A DNA stretch of 64,000 bases from Betaproteobacteria bacterium (GTDB lineage: Bacteria; Pseudomonadota; Gammaproteobacteria; Burkholderiales; Burkholderiaceae_A). The stretch covers positions 1 to 64,000 of the forward strand of contig VGHN01000008.1 of the NCBI GenBank assembly GCA_016868255.1. Direction: 5' to 3'. The translations under genes and the position numbers were made by a program. Position 1 is the first letter of the stretch. The number at the start of each line of letters is the position of its first letter. Below the pieces are notes generated by a model. It worked only from the letters and a program-made list of their open reading frames with translations, did no database searches and was not told the DNA's origin. Positions 51,486 to 61,087 of this stretch are shown piece after piece.

Positions 51486-52277
51486 ATGCGGATTTTTGTT
51501 GAGCATCAGACCCACTACGATTACGAGGAGCCTGTTCGCTACGCCATTCAGCGCATCTACCTCACGCCGCGAGAAGAGCCGGGGCAGAGGCTGATTCGTT
51601 GGGCGGTCAGTGGCAGCGGCGAGTTGAGTCACCAGCGCGATGCGTTCGGCAATACGGTCACCACCATGGTCATTGCCAAGCCCGCCCGCCATGTTTTTTT
51701 CCGTGTCTCGGGCGAGGTGGAGATGAATCTCAAGGAGATACAATCGGGTCGGGTCGATGACAACGGTGCCTCTCCGCCAGTCGATCTCTTCCTGCGCCAG
51801 ACCAGCCTCACCATTCCCTGTTCGAAGATGATGGAGTTCGCCGCCATGCTGAGTCCCCAATCGTCCATACAGGACTTGCTTCTGGTGGCCGAGCGTGTCG
51901 AGGACCATCTCACCTACACCCCTGGGGTCACGCATGTTGGCACCACCGCCATCGATGCTTGGCAGCGCGGCGCCGGTGTTTGCCAGGACCACGCCCACGT
52001 CATGCTGGCCATCTGCCGCGCAGCGGGGGTGCCCGCTCGTTATGTCAGTGGCTATCTCTCGGGGGAGGCCCGGGCCAGCCAGGCCACCCATGCTTGGGTC
52101 GATTGTTGGCTCGAGGGCCAATGGGTCTCCGTGGACATCACCCACCGTTGCCTAGCCACCGACCGCTGGATACGCCTTGCTATTGGGGCGGACTACGAGT
52201 CTGTGTCGCCGCTGCGAGGGGTTCGCCGTGGCGGAGCCCGGGAGACCATGCGGGTCTCCGTTACGGTTCATCATTGA
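51486..52277 (+). CDS. Transglutaminase-like cysteine peptidase
   Basis: A 263-residue protein: an N-terminal beta domain (MRIFVEHQTHYDYEEPVRYA) and a transglutaminase-like core with Cys in GAGVCQDHAHVML (about residue 165), His in ATHAWVDCWL (about 203) and Asp in SVDITHR. It may cleave or rearrange the peptide product made by the neighbouring ATP-grasp. ATG 51486 begins directly at the family motif. Confidence 0.93.
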   Translation: MRIFVEHQTHYDYEEPVRYAIQRIYLTPREEPGQRLIRWAVSGSGELSHQRDAFGNTVTTMVIAKPARHVFFRVSGEVEMNLKEIQSGRVDDNGASPPVDLFLRQTSLTIPCSKMMEFAAMLSPQSSIQDLLLVAERVEDHLTYTPGVTHVGTTAIDAWQRGAGVCQDHAHVMLAICRAAGVPARYVSGYLSGEARASQATHAWVDCWLEGQWVSVDITHRCLATDRWIRLAIGADYESVSPLRGVRRGGARETMRVSVTVHH

Positions 52278-52335
52278 AGCCGCGGGTCTGCGAGTCCTTG
52301 GGCACCCTTTCATTTGATTTGATAGGCTAACGGTC

Positions 52336-53115
52336 ATGACTTACTGTGTTGCAACCCGCCTCAATCAGGGTCTGGTCTTTCTCTCCGACTCGCGCACCAA
52401 CGCGGGCATGGACCAGGTCTCGACCTATCGCAAGATGACGGTCTTCGAGCGCCCCGACGACCGGGTTCTGGTGCTCATGAGCGCCGGGAACCTGGCCATT
52501 ACGCAGTCCGTCCTGGAGATCCTCCAGGCTGCGATAGAGGATGAGAATCTCTGGACAGTCAAGACCATGTCCCAGGCCGCGGCTTTGGTGGGCGCGGCGA
52601 TTCGCCGTGTGCACGAGCGAGACCATGCGTCGCTGGCTCAGCATGGCATCGACTTCAATTGCAGCTTCATTCTGGGTGGGCAGATTCGCGGTGAGCCCTG
52701 CCGGCTCTTTCAGGTCTATGCCGCTGGAAATTTCATCGAGGCCCAGCCCGAGTCTCCTTACATGCAGATTGGCGAGTCCAAGTACGGCAAGCCCATTCTC
52801 GATCGTGTCATCACACCCGATTCGGGCCTGGACGATGCCATCAAGTGCGTGCTCATCTCCATGGACTCCACACTCAAATCGAACATTTCGGTGGGCCTCC
52901 CGCTCGACTTGTTGGTCTATCGAACCAACGAGCTTCGCGTGAGCCGGTTTGTCTCAATCAACGAAGACGACCCTTACTTTGAGCAGATCCATCATCACTG
53001 GGGCCAGCGCATTCGCGAGGCCTTTGCGCAGCTGCCCGCGCCCGACTGGAGCACCATGGCCACCGAGGCCTCCCGGCCCGTGTTTGAGAGCATGATCCGC
53101 AGCGCGGATCAGTAG
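52336..53115 (+). CDS. Anbu proteasome-type protease
   Basis: A 259-residue Ntn hydrolase of the Anbu (ancestral beta subunit) family. The start MTYCVATRLNQGLVFLSDSR with TNAGMDQVSTYRKMTVFE is diagnostic; the active Thr is residue 2, exposed by removing Met. Anbu forms open helical or ring oligomers. It is almost always linked with the alpha-E, permuted ATP-grasp and transglutaminase genes, as here. It lies 58 bases after the transglutaminase gene. Confidence 0.95.
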   Translation: MTYCVATRLNQGLVFLSDSRTNAGMDQVSTYRKMTVFERPDDRVLVLMSAGNLAITQSVLEILQAAIEDENLWTVKTMSQAAALVGAAIRRVHERDHASLAQHGIDFNCSFILGGQIRGEPCRLFQVYAAGNFIEAQPESPYMQIGESKYGKPILDRVITPDSGLDDAIKCVLISMDSTLKSNISVGLPLDLLVYRTNELRVSRFVSINEDDPYFEQIHHHWGQRIREAFAQLPAPDWSTMATEASRPVFESMIRSADQ

Positions 53116-53163
53116 GCCGATGAGCAGGGCCATTCAGTAAGGCCGTTTTTAGGAGCACCTGAA

Positions 53164-53955
53164 ATGTTGTTGCTTGTCTCGCCTGCCAAGACACTTGATT
53201 ACGAATCGCCAATCCCGAAGCTGCCCAGTGCAGGGCCCACTGCACCTGCGCTCCTGGCCGAGTCGGCACTGCTTGCAAATGATCTCAAGAAGCTATCGGC
53301 CGCCGATCTCTCCAGGCTCATGGACATCAGCGACAAACTCGGCCAACTCAATCACGAGCGCTTCCAGCAGTGGTCGACTTCCCCCAAGGCCAGTGCGGTG
53401 CGGCCAGCCATCTATGCCTTCAATGGCGATGTCTACGAGGGACTCGATGCCCAGTCGCTCTCGGCTGCGCAGATGGAGTGGGCGAACAGGCATCTCATTA
53501 TTCTCTCGGGTCTCTATGGGTTCTTGCGGCCCCTCGATTCCCTGCAGCCCTATCGCCTTGAGATGGGAACGTCGTTCACAAATTCACGTGGCAAAGATCT
53601 CTATGCCTTCTGGGGAACGCGCGTGACCGAGCACATCAACGCGGCCCTGCAGGGCCTTCGTCAGGGCGGGGAGTCGCCGGTGGTCGTCAATCTCGCATCC
53701 GAAGAGTATTTCAAGGTGGTCAAGCCCGCGCTGCTTGAATCACCAGTGGTGAGCCCGGTGTTTCAAGATGGCAAGAACGGCCAGTTCAAGGTCGTGAGTT
53801 TCTACGCCAAGCGGGCCCGTGGGCTCATGGCGCGGTATGTCATCCAGAATCAGATCAAACACCCCGATGGATTGCTGAAGTTTGATTCAGAGGGATATCG
53901 GTTCGACCCGGTTGCCTCCAAGCCCATGCAGCCTGTGTTTCGCCGCAGTCTCTAA
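53164..53955 (+). CDS. yaaA: Peroxide stress protein YaaA (DUF328)
   Basis: A 263-residue protein that limits free iron and DNA damage during peroxide stress. MLLLVSPAKTLDYESP, AIYAFNGDVYEGLDA, LYGFLRPLDSLQPYRLEMG and VVNLASEEYFK are family motifs. TAGGAG lies 8 bases before the ATG. Useful in a cell making photosensitising pigments in air. Confidence 0.95.
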   Translation: MLLLVSPAKTLDYESPIPKLPSAGPTAPALLAESALLANDLKKLSAADLSRLMDISDKLGQLNHERFQQWSTSPKASAVRPAIYAFNGDVYEGLDAQSLSAAQMEWANRHLIILSGLYGFLRPLDSLQPYRLEMGTSFTNSRGKDLYAFWGTRVTEHINAALQGLRQGGESPVVVNLASEEYFKVVKPALLESPVVSPVFQDGKNGQFKVVSFYAKRARGLMARYVIQNQIKHPDGLLKFDSEGYRFDPVASKPMQPVFRRSL

Positions 53956-53961
53956 GTTGCG

Positions 53962-54612
53962 ATGAAGATTCGCGTCTGGGACTTGCCCATTCGCATCTTC
54001 CACTGGGCCCTGGCCATCTCGATGGTGGGCAGTGTGGTCAGCGTGAAGATGGGCGAGATGGAATTCCACGGCTGGCTCGGCGTCTTGGCACTCTCGCTGC
54101 TCTGCTTTCGCCTTGTCTGGGGATTCGTTGGGAGCCAGCCCGCCCGATTCAAATCGTTTGTGGTCGGTCCCCGCACAACCCTTCGCTATCTTCAATCGCA
54201 TTGGCCGGTGATGGGACACAACCCACTGGGGGCTTGGTCGGTGCTGGCCTTGCTCGGGCTGGCGCTGTTTCAGGCGTTCACTGGCCTGGGCACATCCGAT
54301 GACATCTTTTTCGATGGCCCATTGGTGGCGCACCTACCCAATGCGGTGGTGGCAGTGATGGGGTCTGTTCATCTGGCCATGGAGCCAGTGATCTATGCCC
54401 TGGTGGGGCTGCATGTGGCGGCCATCGCTTACTACCGGCTGGCTCGCAAGGAAGACCTTCTGTCTGCGATGCTCTCGGGAGACAAGGATGTATCAGTGGA
54501 AGCCACTGAAAAAGAAAAGCCCGCTCGTGATGACGCGGGCCTTCGATTGACTGGGCTCATGGTGTTTCTAATCAGCCTGATTTTCTTCGCAACTGCTTAC
54601 TCGCTCTTGTAA
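53962..54612 (+). CDS. Cytochrome b561-family membrane protein
   Basis: A 216-residue di-haem-type cytochrome b561 relative of the Ni-Fe hydrogenase b-subunit class. VWDLPIRIFHWALAISMVGS supplies the first His ligand; others lie in FHGWLG, VHLAMEP and GLHVAAIAYY. About five helices. No hydrogenase genes are nearby. It lies 6 bases after yaaA and faces the cytochrome c' gene, a likely electron partner. Confidence 0.85.
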   Translation: MKIRVWDLPIRIFHWALAISMVGSVVSVKMGEMEFHGWLGVLALSLLCFRLVWGFVGSQPARFKSFVVGPRTTLRYLQSHWPVMGHNPLGAWSVLALLGLALFQAFTGLGTSDDIFFDGPLVAHLPNAVVAVMGSVHLAMEPVIYALVGLHVAAIAYYRLARKEDLLSAMLSGDKDVSVEATEKEKPARDDAGLRLTGLMVFLISLIFFATAYSLL

Positions 54613-54670
54613 CCAGGGACTCTCTGACTGCGGCCCACTTGATTTAGATGGCTCACTTGTTTGTTGCGGT

Positions 54671-55120
54671 TTACTTGTCTTTGTAGCTGTCGTGGCAACT
54701 CTTGCAGGTCTGTTGGGTTGCGGCAAATGCCTTCTTGATGTTCTCTAGATTGCCAGTGCCTGCAGCCTTGTTGAGTTCAGCCGTGGCCTTCTGAAGGTCA
54801 TTGGCGCCGGCCTTTACCTTGTCCATTTCTTTCCAAATGGCGGGCTTGGCCTTGCCACCCTCTGTGCCGGGGCCAAAGCCTGTCCAGGGAAGGGTGGAGA
54901 GGGTCATCACAATGTCTGCATTGGCTTGAGCTGCCTTCGCATCGAAGGGTTTGTCGCCCTTGACCATGGCACCCAGGTCACCAAAGTGTGTGGCCATCAC
55001 AGTGAAAGTGCTCTGGCGATATTTGATGGCGTCTTCGGGTTTCTTGAAAGACACGGCCGAGGCACCCAGCGGGGCAAGAACGATTGCCGAAACGGCAGCC
55101 GAGAGGAGAATCTTTTTCAT
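54671..55120 (-). CDS. Cytochrome c'
   Basis: A 149-residue periplasmic protein: signal peptide residues 1-22 (ending GASA), four-helix bundle, and a C-terminal haem motif CKSCH at residues 139-143. KYRQSTFTVMATHFGDLGAM is the family's first helix. Cytochromes c' bind NO and CO and are common in phototrophic proteobacteria. It converges on the b561 gene with a 58-base gap. Confidence 0.93.
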   Translation of the reverse strand: MKKILLSAAVSAIVLAPLGASAVSFKKPEDAIKYRQSTFTVMATHFGDLGAMVKGDKPFDAKAAQANADIVMTLSTLPWTGFGPGTEGGKAKPAIWKEMDKVKAGANDLQKATAELNKAAGTGNLENIKKAFAATQQTCKSCHDSYKDK

Positions 55121-55154
55121 TCGGGGACTCCAAAAGAAGCATTACGGGGAAACC

Positions 55155-56258
55155 CTAGTATGCCTGCATTGGCGGAACAAGAATGGGCTCGGGCTCGAGC
55201 CAGACGCCAAAGCGCCTCATCACCTCGCGCTGAATGGTTCTCGCCACTTCCAGAAGGTCGTGGGCATTCGCACCTCCATGATTCACGAGCACCAAGGCGT
55301 GTCGCTCGGATACGCCGGCATCGCCCACTCGAAATCCGCGCAGGCCACATTGGTCGATGAGCCATCCTGCCGATAACTTACTGGCGGTGCCGCTTGCGAA
55401 CACGGGTGCCGCGGGGTGCTTGGCCTTGAGCGATTGCGCGAAAGCATTCGGAACCTCCGGGTTCTGAAAGAAGCTGCCTGCATTGGGCAGTTCGTCGGGG
55501 TCGGGCAGCTTCTCTCGCCGCAATGACATCACCGCATGCGCGATTCGGTGGGCGGTGAGTCCATCGCCGTCGTCAACGGTGTGCCCCATGCTTTCCACCC
55601 GCTCCCTAACTCCTGCATAGTGGGCCACGACGGGTGCATGTCCGGCCTGCCAGAGTCTGAAGTCCACGCCCGTGATGAGAAACCGAGGCATGTCCCAAGG
55701 CCCTTGCTGGTCCGCATCTTTGAAGCGACTCCATCGGTAGGAGAAGCCGCAGTCCTTGGACGAGAAGGTCACATGGTCTTGCTTCTCAAAGTCCCAGGCA
55801 TGGACGGTATCGATTCGGTCTGCGACCTCGACACCATAGGCACCAATGTTCTGAATGGGTGCGGCACCCACGGTGCCAGGAATCAGTGCCAAGTTCTCAA
55901 GGCCCGCGAGCCCCTGTGAGAGTGTCCACATGACAAAGCTGTGCCAACTCTCACCTGCGGCGCAACGAATTCGCACCTCAGGTTGCTCCGATGAGAGACG
56001 AACGATTCCCGCTAGGCGATTGCGAATCACAGTGGCCGGCAGTGGGGACTCGGGGCTGCTTCTTACCACTAGGTTGCTGCCTCCGCCCAGGATGAATCGC
56101 GCACCCTTGCCAAGGCGTTCACTGATCTCGAGCAAATCGGTGGAGCGGTTCAAGTCCACCACGTCGCGCGCAAAAAACGGCAGGCGCAGGGTGGTCTGAA
56201 GCGGAACTTCGGGACTCTTACTGTGGCTGGTAGCCAAGTCGAATATAGATGGGTGCAA
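55155..56258 (-). CDS. murB: UDP-N-acetylenolpyruvoylglucosamine reductase
   Basis: A 367-residue flavoprotein for peptidoglycan precursor synthesis. FAD motifs GARFILGGGSNLVV and IPGTVGAAPIQNIGAYG are seen, with the catalytic Ser in NAGSFFQNP (about residue 262) and Glu in PEPILV near the end. Length and the extended insertion are of the type I (E. coli-like) form. It overlaps scpA by 41 bases. Confidence 0.96.
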   Translation of the reverse strand: MHPSIFDLATSHSKSPEVPLQTTLRLPFFARDVVDLNRSTDLLEISERLGKGARFILGGGSNLVVRSSPESPLPATVIRNRLAGIVRLSSEQPEVRIRCAAGESWHSFVMWTLSQGLAGLENLALIPGTVGAAPIQNIGAYGVEVADRIDTVHAWDFEKQDHVTFSSKDCGFSYRWSRFKDADQQGPWDMPRFLITGVDFRLWQAGHAPVVAHYAGVRERVESMGHTVDDGDGLTAHRIAHAVMSLRREKLPDPDELPNAGSFFQNPEVPNAFAQSLKAKHPAAPVFASGTASKLSAGWLIDQCGLRGFRVGDAGVSERHALVLVNHGGANAHDLLEVARTIQREVMRRFGVWLEPEPILVPPMQAY

Positions 56259-57144
56259 ACGGCGCAGCCTGCGTTATTTCTACCAGGCCTTCTCGGGCCA
56301 ACTCCAGAAGCGCCAAGAAGTGGACCACGATCACGGGAACGCCGCCGCCTGATTGAATCGCCTCCGCAAACAGTTCGCTGAACTCAACGAACTGTGCCGC
56401 CTGGAGTTGCTTGAGTATCTTAGACATATGCTCGCGAACCGAGAGCGTCTCGCGACTCACCGTGTGGTGGGTCACCAGCTTGGCGCGGCGAAGGAGGTCT
56501 CGCCAGGCGGCCTGCAGGTCCACTGGATTGACTGACGGGAGCCTTGCAGTCATCGACTGCTCGAGCACCACTTGGGCCACGGCCACATCGCGGCCCACCT
56601 GCGGCATCTCATCGATGCGTGCGGCCGCGAGCTTCATGCGCTCGTATTCAACCAGTCGGCGCACCAACTCCGCCCGCGGATCTTCCACCTCTTCCTCGCC
56701 GGGCTGGGCCCGAACCGGCAGCAGCATTCGAGACTTGATCTCGATGAGCATGGCCGCCATGAGAAGGTACTCTGCGGCGAGCTCCAGGTTGTGGGCGCGA
56801 ACCTCATCGATATAACGAAGGTACTGCTGGGTGACCTCGGACATGGGGATGTCGAGGATGTTGAAGTTCTGACGACGAATTAAGTAGAGCAGCAGGTCGA
56901 GTGGCCCCTCGAATGCCTCGAGGATCACCTCGAGAGCATCGGGCGGGATGTAGAGATCCTTGGGCAGATCGGCCAGTGGCTCGCCGTAGAGTTTTGCAAT
57001 TGAGCTGTCGAGACCATTGGCGGGGCCGTTGCTGGGCGCGGCCGACGAGAGCGGCAACTGCTGGGAATCCATGGATTCAGTGGGCATGGGGCCCGACTCT
57101 TCAGTCACTGTCTTGATGCCCTTGGGGCCCCGAGTGATAGACAT
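56218..57144 (-). CDS. scpA: Segregation and condensation protein A
   Basis: A 308-residue kleisin of the SMC-ScpAB complex. FEGPLDLLLYLIRRQNFNIL and AAEYLLMAAMLIEIKSRMLL are the family's SMC-binding N-terminal motifs, and the C-terminus has a winged-helix (FLALLELAREGLVEI). ATG 57144 (MSITRGPKG) is chosen; the frame is open to 57294 but that is the DUF3460 gene in another frame. It overlaps both neighbours. Confidence 0.93.
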   Translation of the reverse strand: MSITRGPKGIKTVTEESGPMPTESMDSQQLPLSSAAPSNGPANGLDSSIAKLYGEPLADLPKDLYIPPDALEVILEAFEGPLDLLLYLIRRQNFNILDIPMSEVTQQYLRYIDEVRAHNLELAAEYLLMAAMLIEIKSRMLLPVRAQPGEEEVEDPRAELVRRLVEYERMKLAAARIDEMPQVGRDVAVAQVVLEQSMTARLPSVNPVDLQAAWRDLLRRAKLVTHHTVSRETLSVREHMSKILKQLQAAQFVEFSELFAEAIQSGGGVPVIVVHFLALLELAREGLVEITQAAPFAPIYIRLGYQPQ

Positions 57145-57328
57145 AGGGGCGTTGTGGGACTCGAGCGGCCTTCTCTCTGGCGCGATCATCGGGCGTCTTG
57201 GGGGGTTGGTCCCAGAGCAGCAGGCGGCCCTCGACTTGCCGACTCTCGAGTCCAGGGCGCTCGGCCTTGAGCCGCTCGATAAACCGCGTGGCATCGGATT
57301 CGTAGTGGGGGCGTGAGAGTCGAATCAT
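57101..57328 (-). CDS. DUF3460 family protein
   Basis: A 75-residue cytoplasmic protein; HYESDATRFIERLKAERPGL and GRLLLWDQPP are DUF3460 motifs. The family is almost confined to Betaproteobacteria and usually sits just before scpA, as here. The function is unknown. It overlaps scpA by 44 bases and lies 32 bases after metG. Confidence 0.88.
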   Translation of the reverse strand: MIRLSRPHYESDATRFIERLKAERPGLESRQVEGRLLLWDQPPKTPDDRAREKAARVPQRPYVYHSGPQGHQDSD

Positions 57329-57360
57329 GGTGGGGTCCTTGAATTGGCTTTCTTCTGACT

Positions 57361-59058
57361 TTATGCAGGCAGCGCGTTGGCTTCAATAAGAGAGTCTATG
57401 GCAGTTCGATCCACACGCGTCATCAGGTGGGAGAAGCTGCCTACTTTTGCGACCGGTGGGCGATCGAGTTGCGACCACTGCAGGCTTGGGCAGCCAAAGA
57501 CCTCGGTCTCAACGCGGGCGACGGTTCGGGGGCAGATGGGTTTGAGCAAGATGCTGAGTCGGGCAAAGCAGCGAAGGGAAGTCGAGAGCACGCGATGCAG
57601 GCGGGCCTCTTGGCCCTCTTGCCTGGCCAACTCCCAAGGTTTGTGGGTGTCGACATAGCCGTTGACGGCGTCCATCAGCACAAGGAACTCACGAACGACG
57701 CGCGCGGTGTCGCGGTTCTCGTATCCATCGGCGATTTTCGGGGCGGCCTCGGGAAACATCGCCTCGAGATCCGAGTGATCGGTTTGGCCTTGCTCGTCGC
57801 GGGCATCGCCCAGCAACTCTCCATTGAACCGCTTGGTGATGAAGCCTGCGCAACGGCTGGCAATGTTCGCGTACTTGCCCACTAGGTCGCTGTTGACCTT
57901 GGCAATGAAGTCGTTGAAGTTGAGGTCCAGGTCTTCCATCGAGCCATTGAGCTTCGATGCGAAATAGTAGCGAAGCCACTCGGGGTTGAGGCCCTGTGCA
58001 ATGTAGCTCGATGCAGTAATGAAGGTGCCGCGGGACTTGCTCATCTTCGCGCCATCGACGGTGAGAAAGCCGTGGGCGAAGACGTTGGTGGGGGTGCGTA
58101 GGCCGGCAAACTTGAGCATGGCCGGCCAGAAGAGCGTGTGGAAGTAGAGGATGTCTTTGCCGATGAAGTGGACTTGCTCCACGGTTGAGTCGGCGGCAAT
58201 GAAGCGCTGCAAGTCTTGGCCGCTCTTCTCGCACCACTTGGCAAGTGCGGCGTAGTAGCCCACCGGGGCATCGAGCCAGACATAGAAGAACTTGCCTGGT
58301 GCATCGGGGATCTCAAAGCCGAAATAGGGCGCGTCTCTGGAGATGTCCCAGTCGCCGAGTTTCGCTTGGCCCTGCTCATCCTCCCCCAGCCACTCCTTGA
58401 GTTTGTTGGCCGCCTCGGGTTGGAGTCGGTTGGATTCGAGCGCCCACTCGCGAAGGAACTGGTGACAGCGTGGGTCGGATAACTTGAAGAAGTAATGGTC
58501 GCTCTCGCGCGTCTCGGGCTTGGCACCGCTGACAGCCGAGTAGGGGTTGCGAAGATCTGTGGGCAGGTAGGTGGCGCCGCAGGCCTCGCAGGAGTCGCCG
58601 TATTGATCTTTGGCGCCGCACTTAGGGCACTCGCCCTTGACGAATCGATCGGGCAGGAACATGCCCTTCTCTGGGTCGTACATCTGCTCGATTCGTCGCA
58701 CTTCAATCAGCCCGGCCTTTTGTAGGGCGCGGTAGATCTCTTCTGACAGGCGACGATTCTCTTCGGAATGGGTTGAGTGGTAGAGGTCAAAGCCAACGCC
58801 AAAATCCTCGAAGTCTTTGGTGTGCTCCTTCCAAACCTGTTCAATGAGTGCCTCGGGGCTCAGGCCGTCTTTCTCGGCCTTGAGCATGATGGGAGTGCCA
58901 TGGGTGTCGTCCGCCCCCACGTAGACCACTTCGTGGCCCTGGATGCGTTGGAAGCGCGACCAGATGTCGGTCTGGATGTACTCCACCAGGTGCCCAATAT
59001 GAATGGAGCCATTGGCATAGGGCAGGGCAGAGGTAAGGAATATCGAGCGCTTGGGCAT
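57361..59058 (-). CDS. metG: Methionyl-tRNA synthetase
   Basis: A 565-residue class I synthetase. HIGH-like motif [12 protein letters not shown] (about residue 18), zinc knuckle [19 protein letters not shown] (about 137-155), and KMSKS loop [11 protein letters not shown] (about 342). It lacks the C-terminal EMAP-like tRNA-binding domain found in the longer form. ATG 59058 directly precedes the core; the frame extends nine codons further. Divergent from dcd. Confidence 0.96.
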   Translation of the reverse strand: MPKRSIFLTSALPYANGSIHIGHLVEYIQTDIWSRFQRIQGHEVVYVGADDTHGTPIMLKAEKDGLSPEALIEQVWKEHTKDFEDFGVGFDLYHSTHSEENRRLSEEIYRALQKAGLIEVRRIEQMYDPEKGMFLPDRFVKGECPKCGAKDQYGDSCEACGATYLPTDLRNPYSAVSGAKPETRESDHYFFKLSDPRCHQFLREWALESNRLQPEAANKLKEWLGEDEQGQAKLGDWDISRDAPYFGFEIPDAPGKFFYVWLDAPVGYYAALAKWCEKSGQDLQRFIAADSTVEQVHFIGKDILYFHTLFWPAMLKFAGLRTPTNVFAHGFLTVDGAKMSKSRGTFITASSYIAQGLNPEWLRYYFASKLNGSMEDLDLNFNDFIAKVNSDLVGKYANIASRCAGFITKRFNGELLGDARDEQGQTDHSDLEAMFPEAAPKIADGYENRDTARVVREFLVLMDAVNGYVDTHKPWELARQEGQEARLHRVLSTSLRCFARLSILLKPICPRTVARVETEVFGCPSLQWSQLDRPPVAKVGSFSHLMTRVDRTAIDSLIEANALPA

Positions 59059-59093
59059 AACCGAGCATTTTACTGGTTCGGTCATAATTGGAT

Positions 59094-59660
59094 ATGGCTA
59101 TCAAGAGCGACCACTGGATCCGGCGTATGGCGGCCGAACACGCCATGATCGAGCCCTTCGAGGCCGGGCAGGTTCGCGAGGCCGCGGGCCGGCGCATTGT
59201 GTCTTACGGCACTTCAAGCTACGGCTACGACGTGCGCTGCGCCAATGAATTCAAGATTTTTACCAACATCAACAGCACCATCGTGGATCCGAAGGCGTTT
59301 GATCCTGGGTCATTCGTGGATTTCAAGGGCGATGTCTGCATTATTCCGCCCAATTCCTTTGCACTCGCGCGCACGGTTGAGTTCTTTCGAATTCCCAGAA
59401 GTGTTTTGACGGTCTGCTTGGGGAAGAGCACCTATGCACGTTGCGGCATCATCGTGAACGTGACGCCCTTGGAGCCCGAGTGGGAAGGGCATGTCACCCT
59501 TGAGTTCTCCAACACCACGCCCCTGCCAGCCAAAATCTACGCCGGTGAAGGCTGTGCCCAGATGCTCTTTTTCGAGAGCGATGAAGTCTGTGGAACCTCT
59601 TACAAAGACCGCGGCGGCAAGTACCAAGGTCAAACCGGCGTTACGCTCCCGAAAACGTAA
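59094..59660 (+). CDS. dcd: dCTP deaminase
   Basis: A 188-residue trimeric enzyme turning dCTP into dUTP for thymidylate synthesis. [29 protein letters not shown], the catalytic Glu in [12 protein letters not shown] (about residue 138) and [15 protein letters not shown] are family motifs. ATG 59094 is chosen over TTG 59088. thyA and dfrA, which use the product line, lie just downstream on the other strand. Confidence 0.96.
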   Translation: MAIKSDHWIRRMAAEHAMIEPFEAGQVREAAGRRIVSYGTSSYGYDVRCANEFKIFTNINSTIVDPKAFDPGSFVDFKGDVCIIPPNSFALARTVEFFRIPRSVLTVCLGKSTYARCGIIVNVTPLEPEWEGHVTLEFSNTTPLPAKIYAGEGCAQMLFFESDEVCGTSYKDRGGKYQGQTGVTLPKT

Positions 59661-59694
59661 CCCGCCTCAGGACGTCACCCGCCTCAGGACGTCA
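59661..59694. repeat. 17-bp tandem duplication between dcd and dfrA
   Basis: CCCGCCTCAGGACGTCA is present twice in direct succession, starting right after the dcd stop. The second copy contains the dfrA stop, so the duplication falls on the 3' end of dfrA. Confidence 0.9.
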
Positions 59695-60214
59695 CCCGCG
59701 TGAGGCGAACGAAGCGATAACGCAGCCCGTTCTCCTCTAGGCCGTCCTCCACAATCTCTCGAACCCACTGCCGGTCGTCCAGAGAGGGCAGGTGGGCGTC
59801 TCCCTCTACTGCGGCATCCACTTCGGTCAACTCAATCACATTGAATTGATCAAGAAGCTGCTTGTAGATTTCTGCGCCCCCAATCACCCATAGTTCATCG
59901 AGGCCCCGCGCACGGGCCATCTCAATTGCGTCGGCAACATCCTTGGCGCGAGTGATGGTCTCCTGACCAATCACACCCGGCTGCCAAGACGCATCGCGCG
60001 TGAGTACGATCTGCGGGCGGCCTGGCAGCGGCTTGCCCAGCTGATCCAGAATCGATTCGAAGGTCTTGCGGCCCATGAGCACGGTCTTGCCCATGGTCAA
60101 TTGTTTGAATCGCTTGAGGTCCTCGCTGAGATGCCAGGGCATGCGGCCGTTGATTCCAATGCAGCCATTGCGGGCAGCGGCAACAACAGCGATCAACTGC
60201 ATGGAGGACAGCAT
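59684..60214 (-). CDS. folA: Dihydrofolate reductase
   Basis: A 176-residue enzyme regenerating tetrahydrofolate. LIAVVAAARNGCIGINGRMP with WHLSEDLKRFKQLTMG, VLMGRKTFESI and ELWVIGGAEIYKQLL (NADPH and folate sites) are seen, with the catalytic acidic residue in the SEDL helix. ATG 60214 and ATG 60202 are both possible; the latter starts at the core. Downstream of thyA on the same strand, a common pairing. Confidence 0.95.
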   Translation of the reverse strand: MLSSMQLIAVVAAARNGCIGINGRMPWHLSEDLKRFKQLTMGKTVLMGRKTFESILDQLGKPLPGRPQIVLTRDASWQPGVIGQETITRAKDVADAIEMARARGLDELWVIGGAEIYKQLLDQFNVIELTEVDAAVEGDAHLPSLDDRQWVREIVEDGLEENGLRYRFVRLTRVTS

Positions 60215-60274
60215 GCCTTTCGCACTTTCACCAATTAGCGCCGGGCACTGAGTAGTGCACTGCCGCTGGTTCCA

Positions 60275-61081
60275 TCAAACAGCCACCGGCGCCGAAATCG
60301 CCGGGTGGCAGGCGTAATCCAGAATCTCGAAGTCCTCGAACTGGTAATCAAAAATCGATTCAGGGCGGCGTCGAATATTCAATCGGGGCAGCGGGAAGGG
60401 GCTGCGCGAGAGCTGCTCGCGGGCCTGGTCGAGGTGATTGCTGTAGAGGTGGCAGTCGCCACCCGTCCAGATAAAGTCGCCCACTTCCAAGTCAAGTTGA
60501 TGCGCCATCATGTGAGTGAGCAGTGCATAGCTCGCAATATTGAAAGGCACGCCCAAGAAAATATCCGCACTTCGCTGATACAACTGACAGGACAACCGGC
60601 GATTGGCGACATAGAACTGAAAGAAGGCGTGGCAGGGCGCCAGGGCCATTTCAGGAATCTGCCCCACGTTCCACGCGCTCACAATGAGCCGACGCGAATC
60701 GGGGTTGCTGCGCAGGTCACGCATCACTTCGGCAATCTGGTCCACCACTCGATTGGGGTCGTCTGGCGTTGGCGCAGGCCACGCCCGCCATTGCCGCCCA
60801 TACACCGGGCCCAGTTCGCCATCGGCATCCGCCCACTCATTCCAGATGCTCACCCCGGCCTGCTGAAGGCTGCGCACATTGGTCTCGCCACGAAGAAACC
60901 AGAGCAACTCATGAATGATGCTCTTGGTGTGAACCTTCTTGGTCGTCACCAATGGAAAACCATCTTGCAGATTGAATCGCATCTGCCAACCAAACACAGA
61001 GAGCGTACCCGTGCCGGTTCGATCGGACTTCACGGCCCCGTGATCGATCACATGCCGCATTAACTCAAGATACTGTCGCAT
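60275..61081 (-). CDS. thyA: Thymidylate synthase
   Basis: A 268-residue enzyme methylating d[34 protein letters not shown], the catalytic Cys in [13 protein letters not shown] (about residue 148), and [19 protein letters not shown] are diagnostic. The end [16 protein letters not shown] is typical. It lies between fabI and folA; all three share a strand. Confidence 0.97.
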   Translation of the reverse strand: MRQYLELMRHVIDHGAVKSDRTGTGTLSVFGWQMRFNLQDGFPLVTTKKVHTKSIIHELLWFLRGETNVRSLQQAGVSIWNEWADADGELGPVYGRQWRAWPAPTPDDPNRVVDQIAEVMRDLRSNPDSRRLIVSAWNVGQIPEMALAPCHAFFQFYVANRRLSCQLYQRSADIFLGVPFNIASYALLTHMMAHQLDLEVGDFIWTGGDCHLYSNHLDQAREQLSRSPFPLPRLNIRRRPESIFDYQFEDFEILDYACHPAISAPVAV

Positions 61082-61087
61082 GCGGTG

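Noticed and set aside
54516-54543. GCCCGC/GCGGGC hairpin like a terminator
   Set aside because: It lies within the cytochrome b561 coding region, upstream of its last helix, and has no T tract.
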